The notes under the pieces were generated by a model, which was not told where the DNA came from, did not search any database, and saw only the letters and a program-made list of their open reading frames with translations. A DNA stretch of 64,000 nt, taken from Anas platyrhynchos (lineage: Eukaryota; Chordata; Aves; Anseriformes; Anatidae). The DNA lies in assembly GCF_047663525.1 (NCBI RefSeq), contig NC_092597.1, positions 23,442,501-23,506,500 on the forward strand, read 5' to 3'. A program made the position numbers and the translations under genes. Position 1 is the stretch's first letter, and every line of letters starts with the position of its first letter. This document shows, in pieces, positions 1-11,011 of this stretch.

Positions 1-2839
1 GAAGAATTTATAAATTTTGAAATTATTTCAACCTCATAAGTAAATTCTAAAACTATAGGGAAAAAGCACTTCATTTAGCACTTCACCTGGAGCGCAGGCT
101 GTGATGCTGTAACATGCTTCATACGGCATTCTGCTGTAAATACAGGAATTTGTGTATGTGCGCGTAGGAGGCTGCGGTATTCAAGTGGAACTTCTCCCTT
201 AATGAGGAAAAAAGTAAGCAGTAAAGATAATTTGAATGCAAATGTTTTCTTAGAAAATTAGGAAACCTGTTCAAATAAGGCATGCAAAAAATACGTCATC
301 CAAGGGAGGGATTTGAAGAGGCTGTTTGAAGAAGTTACTCTTGCTTGTTTATACTAAATTCAATGACACATTTATAATTTTTTAAAATACTTGTGAAATT
401 TTGGGTCCATTACTGGAACACTAGCAACATTTTTGTAGTTTGTTCATTTAATGTTTCCCAATTACACTTTTCCTCTGCCCTATCTCGTCATTTTTTGTTT
501 CGAAAGGGAATTGCTAAATACCCTTTACCATGATACTGAAAAAATTTGCTTTCTTTTCTTTATCCTTTTGGAATGTTACAATTCAGAAGGCTGTTTGGGT
601 TGACTTTCAGGAATCTATGCAATTTAAAAAAGTAACATTTGCTTCAGTCTGGGAGGAGTAAATATGCAAAATGACAGCTGATATCAGCAGGTTTTTGGGT
701 TTTGTCTTTTTTTAAGGCCTGAGTCTGGGTAATCCTAAGAATGTCTGAATTATAAAAGCTGGGACAGAGCAGATAAACACCCAGAGTCACTGTTTGACTA
801 TATGCCATTAGTGGTTTCTGTCTTCTGCCTTGTAAGCCAAGAACAGAGCCCCAAACTCTCTACTCACATTTCCTTGACTTCAGCATTTATGTCAAGCCCA
901 AGTCTGATTTTTCTTCTTGTGCAAATAGAATTCCAATAAATGCAGATAGAGTCATAACTGAATTTTTCATCAGCCTTCATTTCAAGAACATTTTCACACT
1001 TAAGTCAAGTTTCTGGAAATGATCCAGGAAAAGGAATAGTGAAGGGCTTAAATTATACTACTGTAAGGAAAAAATGTTTCCATTTATTTTCCCAAAACAA
1101 AAATCTTGGTTTCTAGTACAGCTGAAAAAAAGGAATATTTTTCCATGTTTAAAGATTGTTTAGCATTTTTGTCAGCTAGTGTAATGAAAAATGAGTTGGA
1201 AGTTTCTAATCAGATTTACTCCCACACTCTAATGGATGAATACACTTCTGCAATATTTGGGATTCAAATACTGCTTCTCTTTCAACTATTTTTAAATGAT
1301 TGATCAGTCTTTCTACCCAACCAGTTGAATTTACAATAAATAAAATTTGGCTCCTTGTATAGCCCGCTGTGTATTCATCAAAGCTTTCTCATGTGATCCA
1401 TGAATCCTTTTTAAAAGCAGTTTCAGCTGAACAGTAGGTGAATAAAAGTTAAGTATTATTTACTAGACCTGTCCCAAGCTCTTGGAGGCACACGGTGGCT
1501 GAATCCCAGATAGCTTCTTTTCCTCCTTCCCTTCAGACATCACCCCGTGGTTACTCAAACTATCCCCCTCATCCATGCTGCTCCTTCTGTTTTCAAAGGT
1601 GAGTTTGAAAAGTGTTGTGGATTCTTTGCTGAGGGAAGACACTTTGAGACAAGCAAAATTTATTAAGAAAATCACAATTAAGGGGCATTAGGTCATGGCT
1701 GAGGTTGAAAGGGGAGGTGAAAGCAGGCCCTTTACCATTATTTCCTACACCCGTTGTTTTAGTACTTCTATAACTCTCCCTATAACTTACCCCTGTGTAA
1801 ATTGGGAGCATTCCACCGAAGTCATTGCACAAACACTGTCGTAAAACTCATGCAAGGGAGGAAGTCCCTCAGTGTCCTTCCAGCGCCACTAAACTGAGAA
1901 ATCAAAATTCTTGGTTCTCACCTTGCAAGGTCAACCCTTTTGTAGACCAGCTCTGTCAGTCTGATGCTGTGATGCTCTGACACCTAGTGCAAATGAACAG
2001 CCATGTTCATTTGCAAATGAGCAAATCCATGAGCAAATTTTAGTCAAACTAAGTTTTTCATAAATGACTGGTCATGTGCAGATACATTGGAATATTGTAA
2101 GGGTCTTGGTAATGAATCTTAAGATTTCATGCCACATACTGAGTGTTAGGCTGAACTTCCATATTGATTTAATCACAACTTGCAACGAGCAACTCACATT
2201 GTGTGCTTGTGTGTGTTTGTCTATACATACTGATTTATTTAGAATTAACTTAATTTAAAAATTACGGGATTAGAGATTATAGTCACAGTGGTCATGTCAT
2301 TTGCAGCAGTCTTTTCAAATGCAAGTCTGCAATCAGTTGGAAGTCTGACCTCCAAATAGATTATCCTAGCTCAGACAGGCTGCCACTCATTCATCCTCTG
2401 CAACAAAGTGATCAGGTATCACTGAGACATCTTCTTAATGAAGTGTTTTTGTTGCCTTTTATCTGTGTGAAGGACAAAATGTACCGCTCTACCGGGATTC
2501 TTGCTTAATGACGGTGTCATTTTTTTTTCAGTGTTTAAAAAAAATCCAAACGCATAGAAGATGAGCAAAATACTCAGATGTGGCTACACATTTAAATTAT
2601 AAAGCTCTGTAGGTCTGTAGTGTCTTTATTTAAAATCTCATGACACAAAAACATGATGTTACATCAGTTCATTAGTAAAAATAAATTCATACAGATGATG
2701 TAATTTATGCAATATCATGGTTAGGATTTGAAATTCTTATATTACAGCTTTTTAATATAAAAGTCCGATTTCTTTTAAATATATATATCAGGGCTTTTTT
2801 GAATACATTTGGGGGGGGTCATCTTTACTTGTTTTCCAG
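1..2839 (+). other. IQCH: IQCH intron (3' part), no exon seen
   Basis: This AT-rich stretch precedes the first recognisable IQCH exon and ends in a pyrimidine-rich acceptor with AG at 2838-2839. The next exon begins with the last two bases of a codon, so the missing upstream exon must end in phase 1. I found no stretch here that reads as IQCH with proper splice sites. The short open frames are AT-rich and unlike any protein I know. An 11-bp inverted repeat lies at 1989-2014. The IQ motif for which the gene is named must lie upstream of the window. Confidence 0.7.
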
Positions 2840-2923
2840 GATATTCCCAGTGCATTCGTGAACACATTCCTGATTTTGCTCTCCAACAGAATTTACAGAT
2901 GGGAAGACTGTGTGACATACTGG
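2840..2923 (+). CDS. IQCH: IQCH exon (first in window)
   Basis: The 84-nt exon has AG at 2838-2839 and a GTATGT donor at 2924. Only one frame is open and phase-compatible with the next exon: two bases close a codon, 27 codons follow ([14 protein letters not shown]...LCDIL), and a final G joins AT of the next exon to make Asp. Another frame is also open in the exon but cannot join the next exon in frame, so I rejected it. The peptide leads directly into the [14 protein letters not shown] strand of the pre-ATP-grasp-like region. The sequence is less distinctive than the later exons, so the call rests mainly on splice sites, phase and position. Confidence 0.7.
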
Positions 2924-5253
2924 GTATGTTACGAGCTGTCGGCTGCCTATATCTTGATTGTTATTTGCCCGTACTTGTGAGTAAAAGAGAATGATGGGTG
3001 AGGACTTTACTTTTGTATTAGTATTATAGAGAACATATAAGCTCAGAAGCAATTATGCCATTTTCTCCTGTCCAAGTTATTCATAAGAACATCATACTGA
3101 TTTTTCTGACTCTGTGGTAATGTAAAGCAGCCTCATCCTGTGGCATGCTGAGCACCACAAACGAGCAAAAGTGCTTAGTGTTCTACAAAATTAGGTAGCT
3201 AATTCTGCTAGTGTTCATTCAAGCTCGTAGAGAGAGAAAGATATGCTAGAAAGGAACAAGCCCTTATTTAAACCAATTTTTTTTTAATTAGCAAATGAGG
3301 TAAGAGACATGCATTAAAAAGTTTTTCCTAGAATGACAGTCCTCTTTTAAGCAAAGCAATGAAGAATATTATTTGTCAATGACCAACTTCATTGGCTCCC
3401 TGGAATGACATACTTTACATGATTCATATATATTTCAGTATCATTATTATTTTATAAATGCCATTTAGTAAGTTTCTAACAAAAATATATTAGATGCAGA
3501 AATTTACAGTTGCCTAAAATAATAATGTAATTGCCTTTATATATTATCTAGACACTAATACTGTTTTTCCACAGTAGCTTTATTTATTTATTTATTCATT
3601 CATTTTGTCTCTGAAATGATACTTAGAAACTTAAAGGTACAAAGTCAACGCGTTATATAGACAATCTTTCTTGAAAATCTGTGAACGTGAAAATTGGTTT
3701 CACTGTAAAATGTAAAGTAGACCATGAGTAAGATGCAAACTAGTTAATTATTAACTAAAATATTAACTAGATCAGACGCCTTACCTGTGCCTGGCAGAAG
3801 AGCATTGACATTTACCACCTTGGTTTTCTTTTTGTTTGCTATACCAGAGGATTTCCTTGCTTGATGTGACTTGCTATTAGTTAATCTGTCTCTGAAGCCC
3901 CACTGTGTCCGAAGCAGACTTGTGCTTCTCTTTACAGGGCAGAGCTAAGAGTAGTAAAATCTGTTGCAGCATTTTATTCACCAGATGCACTTGAGCTCAT
4001 CAATTTTTGACAGTGCAGTACTTTCAGCATATAGACAACGTGGGGAAGTAGGTTTTTTTGTACCCAAGCTGGTAAATTTTCAGGCTGATTTTGTAAACCT
4101 GCATAAAAGAGTATTGACTAACAGTTCTAGTAAGCTGTTCTTTTAAATATTTTTAAAAGTTATATGGTAATGACCTGCGTTATGTAAAGGCTCTACCAGT
4201 ACTCAGATGTAGGGCTGACTGTCAGATGCTGTACTGCTTTAATGCTTCAGTTGAGACTCTGGCCTTACATTTTTAATGTGTGGTGTTTGCCTGTAGCAGT
4301 ATGGCAAAACAAAAGTGAATGAGTGGGATCTCTTATTCCTTTATAACGATAGGTTCAGGGTTTCCTTAGTCCAATAGTTTCATTGCTTCTGATTCATTCA
4401 CGTGTAAGAGCAGTTGTCCCTGGCACTTTCAGGGCTCCTGTTTCTGTGCCTAGTAAAGACAATGAAAGACTTCCTACTGATTTCAGCAGGAGCTGGATAA
4501 AAATCTAGGAGTGCTTTTTGGCAGCATACCCTGTCAACGTTACAAGGCAATTAGTTCATTAACTCATCTATTAATATTTTAGAAGAGCACAGTGGTTAAA
4601 ATTTTCCGAAATGGAATATATTACAGACTTTCACTTTCTCACCTCTTAGTGTTAGTGTATACACAGTCTTTCAGCCCAAGTTGTTTTACACGCAGAAAAC
4701 AGATTTTCACACTGTGGTATTTAACTAGCTAATCTGCACACTCACATGCTCAACAATAGTTATTAATGGTATCCTACCGTGAGCTTTTATTTGGACAGGA
4801 CAAGAATAGGAGCAGGCCGTGCAAAATCCAGGCAGCGTATGAAATTGCGATTTCATCAGCTTTCTAAACTTAATAGCTCAGTTTTATAATTTACTGAACT
4901 TAATGGGATATATTTTTAAAGCAGTGTACAATTCCCATTGATGTTAATGTGAGTCGCGTAGATAAATCCCCCTGCAAGACTTTCAAAATTCTGCCCCCAA
5001 TATGTTCTGCAGATTGAATTCTGAAAACCAGCTATTTCTTTGGGTTGCTGACCTGTCTTCAGAGAAATGCTGAAGCACAGAAAAAGCAGTTAAACCACTC
5101 AGATTAGGGAATTAAAGATCCGGGTTTTATTTCCAGTGCCTTTTTTTTTGTAGGGAAGCTGTTTGTTAGCAAATGTTCAGGAATCATCAGATTGCTGTTG
5201 TGAATGGAGTCTACCTTTCTCCCAATAATGAGCATTGTGCCCCTTTGTTTTAG
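2924..5253 (+). other. IQCH: IQCH intron
   Basis: A 2.3-kb phase-1 intron. It holds an ATTT-type microsatellite at about 3580-3605 and two remnants of an old dispersed repeat: 4473-4498 (ACTGATTTCAGCAGGAGC) and 4932-4972 (CCCATTGATGTTAATGTGAG). It ends in a T-rich acceptor at 5252-5253. No other gene is visible. Confidence 0.75.
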
Positions 5254-5429
5254 ATGCCAACGTGGACGTCATCTACATCTGCCCCCTTCATCTGAGTGAG
5301 GAGTTACTGCAGTATTACAATAAACTCCTGGGTCTGCAGGCAGCTGTTAGATCTGGGAACCCTGAGGACATGGGTGACCTGCAGGACAGGTTCAAAATTC
5401 TCACCCCTGAAGCTATAAACAGCTTCCCT
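5254..5429 (+). CDS. IQCH: IQCH exon, pre-ATP-grasp-like region
   Basis: The 176-nt exon runs from the TTTTAG acceptor to a GTGAGT donor at 5430. It completes an Asp codon and then encodes 58 residues, ending in frame after ...EAINSFP. The motif [20 protein letters not shown] is characteristic of vertebrate IQCH: a hydrophobic beta strand ending in CPL, then a helix carrying YYxKLLGLQ. This layout matches pre-ATP-grasp domains, where a small domain precedes the nucleotide-binding fold. IQCH is a testis-enriched protein required for normal sperm development in mammals. The assignment comes from recognition of the family, not from a search. Confidence 0.95.
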
Positions 5430-8400
5430 GTGAGTTTGTCTTCTAATTACTACAGCTTGAGGGATGCAGTAAAATTAAATTGGAAATTTTATAACTTGTA
5501 ACGCTCTGGTACACATCAGTGAAATATTATTGCAAGTTTAAGGGCTTTACTGATTAGACTACTAGTTAGAGCATTGGAAATAAATATCCTGGTTTAGCTT
5601 TATAGACTTAGTTTAGATCGTCCTATATTGGCTGTTTGTAGGCCACTGTTCATTCTTACTAGATGCTTGGGACTGTGAACTTGATAGATTTATATCTGTA
5701 AGCAAATCACAGCAATAAACCATTCTTATTACTCAAACTTTATCTCTGGGTAGCCCAGCATCCAATCATCCATGTGTTGGTAGTGTTTCTTGCAATTAAA
5801 TCCAACTTAGAACTTTGTAAAGAACAGAACTTAAAGCTATTTAGGTTATATAATATAGAAACATGATTTCCAAATCTGCTAAGTCATTTTTAAATCCACG
5901 TGCTGGGACATCATCTAAAATGAGACCTTAACTACTGTATGCTACATACAGTGCTTCTGATAGTACTGCAGTGCAGTGAAGCTCCTTTACAGTGAAAAAC
6001 AATTTTATATTGTAAATATTAAGTTCACAGTATCTTAGCTAAGATTTGATTTGTGTAAAATTTTGTGATACATTTATATCTCTAGTGTCTATATTTAAAG
6101 CCCCCACTCTTGGAATATTTCTGCTGAAATTTTCCAAACAAAGCTTCTTTACCAGGTGAAGAGCAAACAACCCTGTGAAAATTGCTGCTGCTGCTATGAT
6201 TTACTGGGAAATGTTTGTATGCTTTGATATAAGGAGATAATTTTAGTTGCAAGGGCTGCATGGTTCTTTTGTGGATATAGACTGTGCCCCCTACCCAGAT
6301 TCAGAATGCTGAGAAGTATGCTAGTGCCATCAGTAAGAATGGAAAATTGCAATATGTGTGGAATAATCTGTACTTGTAACTGAATGTAGTCACCCGCTGG
6401 CCTGAGTGATCACAAATTTAGCTGTCATTCTGTCTGTGTAAGGGTTAGAATTTTACAGGTTCTTTTGGGGCATCTTTCTTCTGGATTACTCTATAAAACC
6501 TTTTGCTGTACCAGTGTATCTGAAATTATTCCTGAAGTATGAACATCTGGCTTGAAGGCTACCTTAGCAGGCTACTTTGGGCAATTCCAGAAGCACGGGT
6601 CAACCTTAACCAGCTTGCTAGTTGCTTTCGTGGAATGGGATGGAAGGAAAATCTATGGAAAAGAAAACCAGACACAGAGCCCTGCACCACTTCTTGGTGT
6701 CTGCAGAGAATGGGAGGAAGAGGTGTCCACGTACCTGTGTCCTCTCTAGCTATGAGAATGATCTTGTGTGACTCTGTGCAGCCAGGTGCAACGTTACGCT
6801 CTGCTGCTCCTCAACTAGCAGCAAATTCAAAGTGGGGTGGTTGTAGCTTTGCTCATTGTGGTGAAGTTGATGCCAAGTTCAGCTTCTCTGATCTTGGGAA
6901 GTTTTAAAAAAAAAAAAATCGACAGACTTGAGAAACAAGAACTACATTTTGGTTAATCCATCAGCCATTATTCCACTGTGTTGTGCTGAAATTATGGGGA
7001 TTCCTCAGTCCTCCTGCTTTTACCTGCTTTTGCTCACACTACCATATATCATGGCAGCCATACCACTCTCAAAGCAGGAATGAACTAGCTTTTACAGCCT
7101 GTTTCTTGCACTCCTTAATTAACTGTAAAATCTATTATTGAGAGACACAAAACAAATCTTGTCCCCATGGCCCCAGGGAGCAAGTGACCGGGGCTGGAAA
7201 TTGATCCTGTTCGCGACGTGGCAGAACTCTGCCATGAGACCAACAGAACGGGCCATCTCTGTGCTTTTGTACCAGTGCTCAGGAGAAAAGAAACAACTGA
7301 ATCAGAACATTAAGAGTCTCTGTTTTAAAACTGACAGAAGGAAAAAAAAAAAAAAAAGAGGGAAAAAAAAAATCCAGCAAAATGTGTTTGTTGTTCTCTT
7401 TGCCCTTTTACTTGCGTGACTCCCTTTTTCCTACTAGAAGTTTGAAAATTGTCTCATTTCTCTGACCTGTAGACATATCCCCCTTCTGCTTTCAGTACAT
7501 CTGGCTCCTTTACAGGGAGAGTTGGGCACTTTGGGGAGCGATGTGTTTGGTACAAGAAAGCATTAAGCAAGTGACAAAAGGGATTCCTTCTGTCCATTTC
7601 TGGGGGCTCCTCCATCATCCCCATCCAAGGAGTTGGAATTAGGATTTATACTTCAGTCCATGTGAAGGAGCATCCAGAACTTTGAAGGAAAATACGCTGT
7701 GTTCCTCAGTCCTGCATATCCCTAAGAAAATCTAGCATTTCTGCTACCCTGGAAAGGAATATTTGGGCCTTGATTAGATAAAATCTCAATGTAAAGAAGT
7801 TTTCCTCGTTTATGGCAGTCTTTTGCAATGGATGTTTATTGTACTGTCCCATCCATCTCAACGTCAGTGCACCTCTATACCTTTGTAAAGATAATTGGGT
7901 TGTCTGCAAACGACACACAGGATATGTTGCAGCAAATACTTGTGAGGTTTCACTTGCCACGACTGATATTCCTAGGTTAAATTTAAGGCTGTCACAGGCA
8001 ACTTGTTCAGCAATAGAGTTCTCTTTTTTAGAAGAAATGAAAAATTCTTACAAAAAGTTGAAAACGTACTGTAAAAAAAAATAATTTTAAAAATACTATT
8101 CTTACCTTGAGTACTCTGCAGTTGCGTTTACAGTAGCTATCCGAACTGCTGTATAATGGAAATGTATATCCCCAGTAATTTAATGTGATCAGTGAAAGCT
8201 TTTGTAAATCAAAGTGTTTTATTCTCAGAAAATCGCTTAAAATACTGCTGAACTGTATGGTGAAATACATTCTCTGCTATAGGGGTTTTTCTTCATTTTT
8301 GTATTGATTTTTAGGTGCTTTAGAGTTAAACCATGCCAGAAGTGTTGCTGAGATGAATCACTATTATCCAAAGGCCACCAGCCTCTCTGCCGACTGACAG

Positions 8401-8664
8401 AAGGATAATTCCGTATGGATCAAATAAATACAGATGTGTAGTAATTAGTTCTATTCCCAGTGAGCCCATTTCCAACACACTAAAGATGTGCACGATTATG
8501 GAGCCTCACCCCAACAGCTTTTATCAATTTAAACTGCTAAGCTACAGGATAGGTCATAACCCAGCCTGCTATTAATAATGTATTTATTGTGTGCAACATT
8601 ATAAATTAGGTTCATGGAATAGAAAAGAACACCTTTTAACAAGAATAATGTTATCTTTATACAG
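5430..8664 (+). other. IQCH: IQCH intron
   Basis: A 3.2-kb phase-0 intron. It contains a moderately GC-richer block at about 6530-6920 that ends in an A run (6905-6918), and an A-rich low-complexity run at 7341-7372. Open frames of 84 to 122 codons occur here, but none resembles a known protein. The acceptor is AG at 8663-8664. Confidence 0.75.
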
Positions 8665-8937
8665 AAGCATCACATGTGCCTAGCCACTCAGCTGAAGTAC
8701 AGTCCCAAGACAATCAAAAGAATAAAAATCCTTATCCAGAGCAGAGATGCCTACATTATTGGAGGGGTTCCCCACAAAGATGATTTAGCAGTGGCTGACA
8801 TGTTAAATGTGCCTATATTAGGCTCAGTGCCAGAAGTGGCTCATCTCTATAGTACCAAGTCTGGAAGTAAACGAATTTTTGCCAGTGCTTGTGTGCCAAC
8901 CCCTCCCGGAGAATCTGACATCTACAACAACGAGCAG
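8665..8937 (+). CDS. IQCH: IQCH exon, nucleotide-domain core
   Basis: The 273-nt exon (91 codons, phase 0 at both ends) lies between AG at 8663-8664 and a GTAAGT donor at 8938. It encodes [20 protein letters not shown] followed by a strand and helix with [20 protein letters not shown] and then [20 protein letters not shown]. The pattern of a strand ending in GG, a DDxxxA helix, a VPILG strand, then TKSGxKRxFxxAxVPxPPG is typical of proteins that lead into an ATP-grasp domain. There the PPG loop follows the helix in which the family chooses its synthetase path. The joint to the previous exon (SFP|KHH) is in frame. Confidence 0.96.
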
Positions 8938-10819
8938 GTAAGTAGGATGTGCTCTGGGATGCGTCAACATGCAGGTGCCTGTTTTCACCTGATAGGATGC
9001 AAACTTTATAGAATTGCAATGGCTGTATTGATTAGACCCTAACTAGGTTTGATTAAATCGTGGGTGAGGTTGGGCTCTTTTAAGCTGAATTTCACCAATT
9101 AAATGCAATTCGTATCCCAGTCAGCAAGCAATACGATTGTTCTCATACTCTTCACATACGATCTTGAGAATATATAAGCCCTTTTGGATCAGTTATTTCA
9201 AACAGCTTGTGTTGCTGCTCCATGGATGAAGCCATGGCCTTAATGATATTAATAGGACTTTTACCAGTGACTGAAAATAGAACAGAGATTTCTGGGAAGC
9301 AAAGTATTTGATAAAGGGGAAACTTCTTCCACTTAGGAAGCCAGCCATTCAATTTGAGGTTCACTGAGCATATCTACAGCTGAAGTTTTACCTTGTCTCT
9401 GGCTTATCATTGCTAAATTTGATGATCTTGTCAGCATGACATGACAAAATATTGCTAAACTAAAATTACAAGGCACGTGACTTTTCTGTAGTGTATTCAG
9501 TTGACACGTTTATTTTGCATTCTGTGCCTCAGTATTTCATTCTAAAAGCTGAGTTTGCAATATGTTGTTGTATGTCTAAATACAATCTGTAATGATTTTT
9601 ATCATATTTTTATGGAGGTAATCTGCCATTGTTCATAGGTATTCTTTCTTAGATTTTTCACGTTGCTTTTCTTTTTATTAATCACCTTTAACGGTGAAAA
9701 CAACCTAAGCTACACAAATACATTGCAACTTCTATAGCAGATGAAATAAATATGTGATCAATGATCTGTAAAACCACTGTTTGATTTATTGTTAAATAAC
9801 TAACTTACGTGAATCTAATACTTTTGATTCATTCTACAGTGTTATGGAAGTTCTACTTCTGCTGTTTGCGTGTATGAAATATTGACATTTTAGGTTAAAT
9901 AATCAAAGCAAGGTGACACTATGTTAAAGCACAATTCAATTTTCACTTAAAGATAGCACATAATTCTTTATGATTGCTACAGTCCTTACAGTATTATTGA
10001 TCCTTTTCATTACTGTAGGGGAGTCATCAAGAAAAACACATTTATGGGATTCTCAAAAGCCACAAATAATAGCATCTGAAACACACATGTAATTGTATTT
10101 GAGGTCAGCGGAAAAAATAAGGAAAAAACCTCCCAAAAATTGTTATATAAAAATACTTTCTAGCTAATGCAAAAAGATCTGATAATACTATTACTGGGTT
10201 CAAAGGCATCTGCAGTTTCTACGAAGCTAATTGCACCCTACACCAGCTGGGCAAAAGGCATTTGAAGCCCATTTAAATCTGTGTACATATACAAATAAAT
10301 AATTAGCATTTTTATAAAGCCTGCCTAGTAGCTCCTTCGTATATTTATAACCGTATAATGTACTCTCCAGTAGGAAAATTCCACAGATGTTTGGCTGGTG
10401 TTAGAATCTGGCACAACTGTTTCTCAGATTTTGCAAATAGGGTAGTCCATCCCATGTTATCCCCCTGTCAAAAACATTTATTTAGCTGTACTGATGATCC
10501 AAAACCGAAGATTCTGATGTGACAAAAAAGCCTGGACAAACAAGATTCTGTTTTCTTTTTTGTAGGAAACAGAATGTTGCTGTTTGGTAGTCCGCCCAAG
10601 TGGACTCAAGTACGAGATGAAGACCATAAATTCTTCATCAAAAAATGTTCAGGGTTGCTTTCACTGAGTGTCCAAGATAACTGTAAAAAGACAAGTATCT
10701 CTAAGAAACAGAAACCATAATTAGATTTCAAGTCCAAACATTTGAGAAAGGGGAGTGTAAATCAAGGAACAATTTGATATTGTCATGGTACCAAATATCT
10801 TTGTGTCCTTGCTCCACAG
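8938..10819 (+). other. IQCH: IQCH intron
   Basis: A 1.9-kb phase-0 intron with AT-rich sequence. I see no repeat, RNA gene or extra exon in it. The acceptor is AG at 10818-10819. Confidence 0.75.
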
Positions 10820-11011
10820 ATGATCAGTGTTCTCAGTCAGCTGATCATTGACAACATGGAAGTGCGGCGCTGGTTGTTTAAAGTGAATGATGAATCTGGA
10901 GGAAATGGCACTGCCTACTGTGATATTATCCTGCATTTGAAATGCTACCACTGGGTTCTGAAGGAACGTCAGAAACACAGCGCTGAGATATGGAGTAAGA
11001 AGTGGGCACAT
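10820..11011 (+). CDS. IQCH: IQCH exon, ATP-grasp glycine-loop region
   Basis: The 192-nt exon (64 codons, phase 0 to 0) ends at a GTAAGT donor at 11012. It encodes MISVLSQLIIDNMEVRRWLF, then KVNDESGGNGTAYCD, then a Trp- and Lys-rich helix ending EIWSKKWAH. The K-x-N-x-E-x-GGNGTA motif resembles the Lys strand and glycine-rich loop that hold the triphosphate in ATP-grasp enzymes. This is the clearest sign of that fold in IQCH. The exon's first codon is ATG, but this is internal to the protein and not a start. Confidence 0.96.

Noticed and set aside
2840..2923. Alternative reading [20 protein letters not shown] in the first exon
   Set aside because: It is open but leaves no partial codon to join the phase-1 exon at 5254.
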